A stretch of 64,000 nucleotides of DNA from Caballeronia turbans (GTDB lineage Bacteria; Pseudomonadota; Gammaproteobacteria; Burkholderiales; Burkholderiaceae). Below the pieces are notes generated by a model. It was not told the DNA's origin. It saw nothing but the letters and a program-made list of their open reading frames with translations, and searched no databases. The stretch spans positions 310,001 through 374,000 of the forward strand of contig FCOD02000001.1 of NCBI GenBank assembly GCA_001544655.2, in the 5' to 3' direction. A program made the position numbers and the translations under genes. Positions 60,605 to 64,000 of the stretch are shown piece by piece (positions within the stretch are counted from its first letter, which is position 1; each line of letters opens with the position of its first letter).

Positions 60605-60959
60605 TAGTTGCCACAAGCAGCATACAATAGGGTTAAGCGAGGTTCGAACGCCATGCTTCATGGCGGTGCGGGCCTCGCCATCGGTTCGTGGCTCCCCGAC
60701 GTGACTTTCCGCTCGCATATGTTTCGCGCGTCCGTCACGGCGATGCGCGGGGCGGGCCAACGTTCGCATTCGGGCAATGCCCGTATTAAAGGCCAGGTCA
60801 CCGGGCGAATTAATAGACGTGCGGTAAATACACTAATTGACGCGAGCCAGGCACTGCGTCACGCTTCATAAAACACTTATATTCGAGTCATCGAGCCGCC
60901 CCGGTCCGCGCGGGGTTTCGGCTCGTCTTCTGAAAATCAAAAGCTGAATCAGGAAAGCC
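60595..60959. other. Intergenic region before the H-NS-like gene, no gene
   Basis: This 365-bp stretch has an 87-codon open frame from 60608, but it would start with TTG without a ribosome site and its composition is not coding-like. It is AT-richer than the surroundings near 60800-60900, as expected for a promoter. I report no gene here. Confidence 0.45.
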
Positions 60960-61289
60960 GTGGACGAAAGAAAGCGAGACAGCATCATTGCGTATTTGCG
61001 CAGCCGAATGGCTGAGTTCGGCATTACCGAGACCGCGTTGGCTGAAGCACTGGCCGAAGCGCCGGTGGTAACACCACCGCCCTCCTTCACCAAGACCAAC
61101 GGGGCTCATGGCGCGTCCAAGGCAAAACGGCCGATGCCGCAATTGCCTTTGTTTCCGCACTCCGGGGATGGCGCCGCACCGATATTCCGAAACGCAAATG
61201 GCGATACGTGGGACGGCCTCGGCGATATGCCCGAGTGGCTCAAGCGCGCGGTTCACGCCGGCCAGGACATCGAGTTCTATCGCGTTTGA
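60960..61289 (+). CDS. H-NS family DNA-binding protein (short form)
   Basis: A 109-residue H-NS-like protein. The N-terminal helix (ERKRDSIIAYLRSRMAEFGI) matches the dimerisation region and the C-terminal segment NANGDTWDGLGDMPEWL matches the DNA-binding loop (usually W-G-R-G), here W-D-G-L-G-D. That change replaces the Arg of the usual Q/R-G-R AT-hook-like motif. GTG 60960 has AGGAAAG ahead. It may antagonise or modify full H-NS silencing. Confidence 0.75.
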   Translation: MDERKRDSIIAYLRSRMAEFGITETALAEALAEAPVVTPPPSFTKTNGAHGASKAKRPMPQLPLFPHSGDGAAPIFRNANGDTWDGLGDMPEWLKRAVHAGQDIEFYRV

Positions 61290-61808
61290 CACGTCGTCGA
61301 TCACCTGGATACGTCCGTTCCACGGCGCACGGCGCATGACGCACGTGCGGCGTATGAATGGCATGTCGTTCGTCTGAATGCCACCGAACACACGCGTTGA
61401 AACGGACGCGCGCGGCATTGCACGCCGCGTCGCGCCTTGCGTCGCCGATCGCGCATCCGCTGCTCATCGGCAGCGTTCATAGGCAATTCGCCGAAATTTA
61501 TCAAGCCGAAAAAATTTTCGCCGATGGTTGCCCGTCGAGCCTGAAAACGTTTATTGGTACTTCTCTGTAAGTCGGCCCGGCTATGCGAGCCGCACATCGG
61601 CCGACGTCAAGCACGCCCGATCAAGTCCCGCCGTCTCCATTCGACAAGGGGGCAAGCATGAACGCATACGGACGCCGCAACGTTGCATCCATCGCTCGCG
61701 CGCATCGACGGGCACAAGGACGAGCATCAGGGCCGGCTCCGCTTCTCGCGGCCGTGCCTGACGTCACGAACGATCGCACGTAATCCGAACGATCGAGCGG
61801 CGCACGCC
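61290..61808. other. 519-bp region without a supported gene
   Basis: Open frames here are short and lack ribosome sites, except the small one at 61658. The stretch is moderately GC-rich with several short dyads but no terminator, repeat or tRNA that I can support. Confidence 0.4.
61658..61783 (+). CDS. Possible 41-residue basic protein
   Basis: ATG 61658 follows AAGGGGGCAAGC, a good ribosome site, and opens a 41-codon frame rich in Arg and Ala (MNAYGRRNVASIARAHRRAQ...). It is too short to judge by composition. It could be a leader peptide or chance. Confidence 0.25.
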   Translation: MNAYGRRNVASIARAHRRAQGRASGPAPLLAAVPDVTNDRT

Positions 61809-62213
61809 ATGCTCTCCCGTCCCGACACACTGCCGAGCGTCGTGCGACGCATGACGGCGGGACGCATGCTGCTCGATGGCGCGTCGGTCGAGGCGGTGGC
61901 CGAGCAACTGCATCTTTCCGTGCAGACAGTGCGGCGCTACAAGGCCATCGTCACCGAGGGCGGTCTCGACGCGCTCGCGAAGATGGGCGTCGGCGGGCGC
62001 GCGTCGGTGCTCGATCGCGAGGCGCTCGACTGGATCGCCGCCGCGCTGCAAGGGTCGGCCAGAGAGCATGGCTTCGGGAGCGATACCTGGACCAATGCCC
62101 GTCTGCGCGAAGTGATCGAGCGGCGCTATGGCGTGCGCTACTCGCGCGTCTATATCTGGCAGATCGCCACCAATCTCGGGCTGGGGCACTTGTTGTCGAA
62201 GTCGCGCCGATGA
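61809..62213 (+). CDS. Stand-alone helix-turn-helix protein, IS630-type N-domain
   Basis: A 134-residue protein with two helix-turn-helix units (LHLSVQTVRRYKAIVTEGGL and the second near TNARLREVIERRYGVRYSRV). This layout is that of the DNA-binding half of IS630/Tc1-type transposases, but the DDE catalytic part is absent and no inverted repeats flank it. It ends with a normal stop. It may be a domesticated regulator or a transposase remnant. ATG 61809 is chosen; the frame is open from 61683. Confidence 0.7.
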   Translation: MLSRPDTLPSVVRRMTAGRMLLDGASVEAVAEQLHLSVQTVRRYKAIVTEGGLDALAKMGVGGRASVLDREALDWIAAALQGSAREHGFGSDTWTNARLREVIERRYGVRYSRVYIWQIATNLGLGHLLSKSRR

Positions 62214-62267
62214 GGGCGTCGTTTGTGACAGTGAATGAAGCGCTATCTGAAAACAAGGAGGCAACCC

Positions 62268-62873
62268 ATGATTCGTTCGTCAACTCAATGGCCGCATCGC
62301 TCCGTCACGCTTCTCGCGACCTGTGCGGCTCTCGCCTTCACGGCGATCGGCAATGCATCGGCTCAGGATGCGGCGTCGGCGCCGACCGCGCGCGGTGCGG
62401 CAGCAATCGCGCAAGTGCAGGCACGCGTGGTCGGCATCGATCCCGTGACTAACAGCGTGTCGCTGCAGGGTCCGGCCGGCCGTGTCGTGGAAGTGGCGGT
62501 GAATCCCGAGATCGGCAATGTCAAGAAGCTTCAGTTGGGCGATATCGTCAACATCGAATATCGCAGCGCACTGCTCGTGCGCGCGACGAAGATGAAGTCC
62601 GACGGGATACGTCAGCGCATCGACACTGAAGCGGCGATCCCGGCGTCGGGCGGCGTGATGGCGCAGGCGCGCATCGTCGAGGTGATCGGGACGATCGAGC
62701 GGGTCGATGCGAAGAACCGGCGCGTGACCTTGCGCGGGCCGAGCCGGACGGTGACGCTCGAAGTCGCGCCGGACGTGTCGCTTGCGGGGCTGAAGGCAGG
62801 CGATACGGTCCACGCGCAGTTCGAATCGGCGACGGCGGTGCAGGTGCTGAGAGCCGGGCAGGCGATCAAATGA
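62268..62873 (+). CDS. Exported protein of unknown function with two internal repeats
   Basis: A 201-residue protein with a signal peptide (hydrophobic core SVTLLATCAALAFTAIGNASA, cut near NASAQD). The mature part has two similar OB-like beta modules: QARVVGIDPVTNSVSLQGPA...VVEVAVNPEI (about 56-90) and IGTIERVDAKNRRVTLRGPS...VTLEVAPDVS (about 146-180). Strong AAGGAGG precedes ATG 62268. It is likely periplasmic. The family is not named with confidence. Confidence 0.75.
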   Translation: MIRSSTQWPHRSVTLLATCAALAFTAIGNASAQDAASAPTARGAAAIAQVQARVVGIDPVTNSVSLQGPAGRVVEVAVNPEIGNVKKLQLGDIVNIEYRSALLVRATKMKSDGIRQRIDTEAAIPASGGVMAQARIVEVIGTIERVDAKNRRVTLRGPSRTVTLEVAPDVSLAGLKAGDTVHAQFESATAVQVLRAGQAIK

Positions 62874-62946
62874 CTGTGTGCGGTTGTCCCCGGTTTTCGA
62901 AGCGGGGCAAATTCGAGGCGCGGGGTTGATGCACCACATCGCAAAT

Positions 62947-62981
62947 CTATCCACAGTTTTTGTGGAGAGCCCTGTGGATAG
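62947..62981. repeat. Inverted DnaA-box-like repeats
   Basis: CTATCCACAG (62947-62956) and CTGTGGATAG (62972-62981) are perfect complements and each contains CTATCCACA, one mismatch from the DnaA box TTATCCACA. Between them TGTGGA (62961-62966) can pair with TCCACA of the left arm in an alternative hairpin. It could be a DnaA-binding site or an RNA structure. Confidence 0.5.
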
Positions 62982-63056
62982 CCCTGGGAGCATCGACCCA
63001 ACTCGCTGATCGAAAAGGCATTTGCGGCACGCATCGACAACACGGCACCCGCTGAA

Positions 63057-63086
63057 AAACGAAACGCCCCGAAGGGCGTTTCGTTT
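63057..63086. terminator. Strong intrinsic terminator
   Basis: AAACGAAACGCCC (63057-63069) pairs perfectly with GGGCGTTTCGTTT (63074-63086) around a CGAA loop. The minus strand has T's after the stem, so it ends the ABC binding-protein transcript; it may also stop transcripts from the plus-strand exported protein gene. Confidence 0.9.
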
Positions 63087-63114
63087 CTCTCAGGTCCGCA
63101 GCGACCCCGCGTCC

Positions 63115-64000
63115 TCAAAAATTGAAGTTATCGATATTCGCCGCATCGAACGTAGTCGGCGGCCCGAGGATCACTTCGCCGCTCTTGCCCACCGTCCGCT
63201 TGCCGAGCTTGCCGGCATCGAACGAATCGCCTTCCTTGCCGGTGATCGTCCCCGATGCGAGATTCGCCGCCGCGAATGCCGCGAGATAACCCAACTGGCC
63301 CGGATCCCACAACTGGAACGCCTTGACCGTGCCGTTCTTCACGAACGCGCGCATCTGATTGGGCGTGCCGAGCCCCGTCACGACGACCTTGCCCTTTGCC
63401 GGCGAACTCGAGATATAGCGCGCCGCCGCCGCGATCCCCACCGATGTCGGCGCGACGATGCCCTTCAGATTCGGATACGCCTGCAACAAGCCCTGCGTTT
63501 CGACGAACGACTTCTGATCGTCGTCGTTACCATAGGCGATCTTCACGAGCTTCATCTTCGAATATTCGGGCTTCTTGAGCTCCTCCTGCATCCATTTGAT
63601 CCAGGTGTTCTGATTCGTGGCGTTCGGCGTCGCCGAGAGAATCGCGAACTCGCCCTCGCCGCCGATCAGCTTCGACAGCAACTGAATCTGCCCGCGCCCG
63701 ATCGCTTCCGAATCGGCCTGATTCACGAAGACCTGCCGGCCATCGGGCGCAGTATCGGAATCGAACGTCACGACCTTGATGCCCTGCGACATCGCTTTCT
63801 TCAGATACGGCACGACCGCGTTCGCATCGTTTGCCGCGATCACGATCGCATTTTGCCGCTGCGTGATGAGCGTGTTGATATAGCTCACCTGCGATGAAGC
63901 GCCCGCATCCGACGGCCCGACCACCTTGCCCTCGCCCTTCATCTCCTTGATCGCGGCCATGCCGCCGTCGTCGGCGATCACTTCGTACGGATTGTTGATC
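63115..64000 (-). CDS. rhaS: Rhamnose-type ABC transporter substrate-binding protein (5' cut)
   Basis: The C-terminal 295 or so residues of a sugar-binding periplasmic protein (ribose-binding, type I fold). The window end cuts the N-terminus; the frame continues as NNPYEVIADDGGMAAIKEM to the edge. Blocks such as SYINTLITQRQNAIVIAAND, VTFDSDTAPDGRQVFVNQAD, KGIVAPTSVGIAAAARYI and FQLWDPGQLGYLAAF match the rhamnose/autoinducer-2-type group. The ATPase and permease genes would lie outside the window. The symbol is given for the family and is tentative. Confidence 0.8.
   Translation of the reverse strand, partial: INNPYEVIADDGGMAAIKEMKGEGKVVGPSDAGASSQVSYINTLITQRQNAIVIAANDANAVVPYLKKAMSQGIKVVTFDSDTAPDGRQVFVNQADSEAIGRGQIQLLSKLIGGEGEFAILSATPNATNQNTWIKWMQEELKKPEYSKMKLVKIAYGNDDDQKSFVETQGLLQAYPNLKGIVAPTSVGIAAAARYISSSPAKGKVVVTGLGTPNQMRAFVKNGTVKAFQLWDPGQLGYLAAFAAANLASGTITGKEGDSFDAGKLGKRTVGKSGEVILGPPTTFDAANIDNFNF

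Noticed and set aside
60640-60660. GGTTCGAA-like T-loop suggesting a tRNA
   Set aside because: No acceptor, D or anticodon arms can be folded around it; no tRNA or rRNA was seen in the window.
60608-60871. An 87-residue protein gene in the gap before the H-NS-like gene
   Set aside because: It would start with TTG without a ribosome site and resembles no protein; the stretch looks like control DNA.
61809-62213. An insertion sequence
   Set aside because: Only the DNA-binding half of an IS630-type transposase is present, with no DDE domain, terminal inverted repeats or TA duplication.
1-64000. CRISPR array, integron or prophage
   Set aside because: No regularly spaced repeats, integrase, or phage structural genes are visible.

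Overview
The window is about 64 kb of GC-rich DNA, densely coding on both strands. Gene content and protein style (two-chromosome-type catabolic clusters, many IclR/LysR regulators, ACS-family MFS permeases, an H-NS-like protein, a second infA-type IF-1, an arylamine N-acetyltransferase) point to a betaproteobacterium of the Burkholderia/Caballeronia/Paraburkholderia group. This is inferred from gene style; no rRNA or tRNA is present to fix it. I see no insertion sequence, prophage, CRISPR array or integron, so the window reads as resident accessory chromosome or megaplasmid.

Layout. 0-2.7 kb: phosphoketolase (xylulose-5-P/fructose-6-P to acetyl-P). 2.7-7.7 kb, minus strand: thioesterase, LysR regulator, then a CaiB-type CoA-transferase / HMG-CoA-lyase-like / MFS operon that would import, activate and cleave a branched organic acid. 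8.0-12.0 kb: a small unknown protein, then an aldehyde dehydrogenase plus FAD amine/imino-acid oxidase pair (amaB/amaA-like, lysine/pipecolate type) facing an XRE-cupin regulator, with a clear palindrome in the shared control region. 12.0-23.4 kb: the most unusual region. It holds a P450, an IclR regulator, a TIM-barrel isomerase-type enzyme, a NIPSNAP protein and two paralogous KstD/fumarate-reductase-like flavoproteins on the minus strand, facing an NAD-dependent epimerase, a SulP transporter and a non-canonical AroE-like dehydrogenase on the plus strand. Two 15-bp IclR-type palindromes mark the two plus-strand control regions. I read this as one IclR-controlled pathway that oxidises, perhaps aromatises, a ring acid whose identity is unknown.

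23.6-32.9 kb: a lipoprotein, a decayed TPR/glycosyltransferase-like pseudogene, a candidate small RNA, an alpha/beta hydrolase, DinB and an unknown protein. Then come an MFS permease and an atypical metallo-beta-lactamase-fold enzyme facing two translationally coupled IclR regulators, and pyridoxal kinase. 33.3-38.5 kb: glycogen synthesis genes glgC-glgA, an SDR and a lipoamide-dehydrogenase-type flavoprotein. 38.5-42.8 kb: a small membrane protein, then mmsA-mmsB (valine catabolism) with a divergent LysR regulator. 43.0-44.9 kb: an M23 peptidase / membrane coiled-coil / bactofilin cell-shape module. 45.0-50.2 kb: CorA, IF-1, and a zwf / polyphosphate-glucokinase-like / HAD phosphatase operon.

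50.4-64 kb: arylamine N-acetyltransferase, a second FtsI-type penicillin-binding protein, several small exported or unknown proteins, a formate/nitrite-type channel, a nickel/cobalt permease, a fatty acid desaturase, a PhnD-like binding protein, an LLM flavin oxidoreductase, an H-NS-like protein, a stand-alone transposase-type helix-turn-helix protein, an exported protein, and (cut by the window end) a rhamnose-type ABC binding protein.
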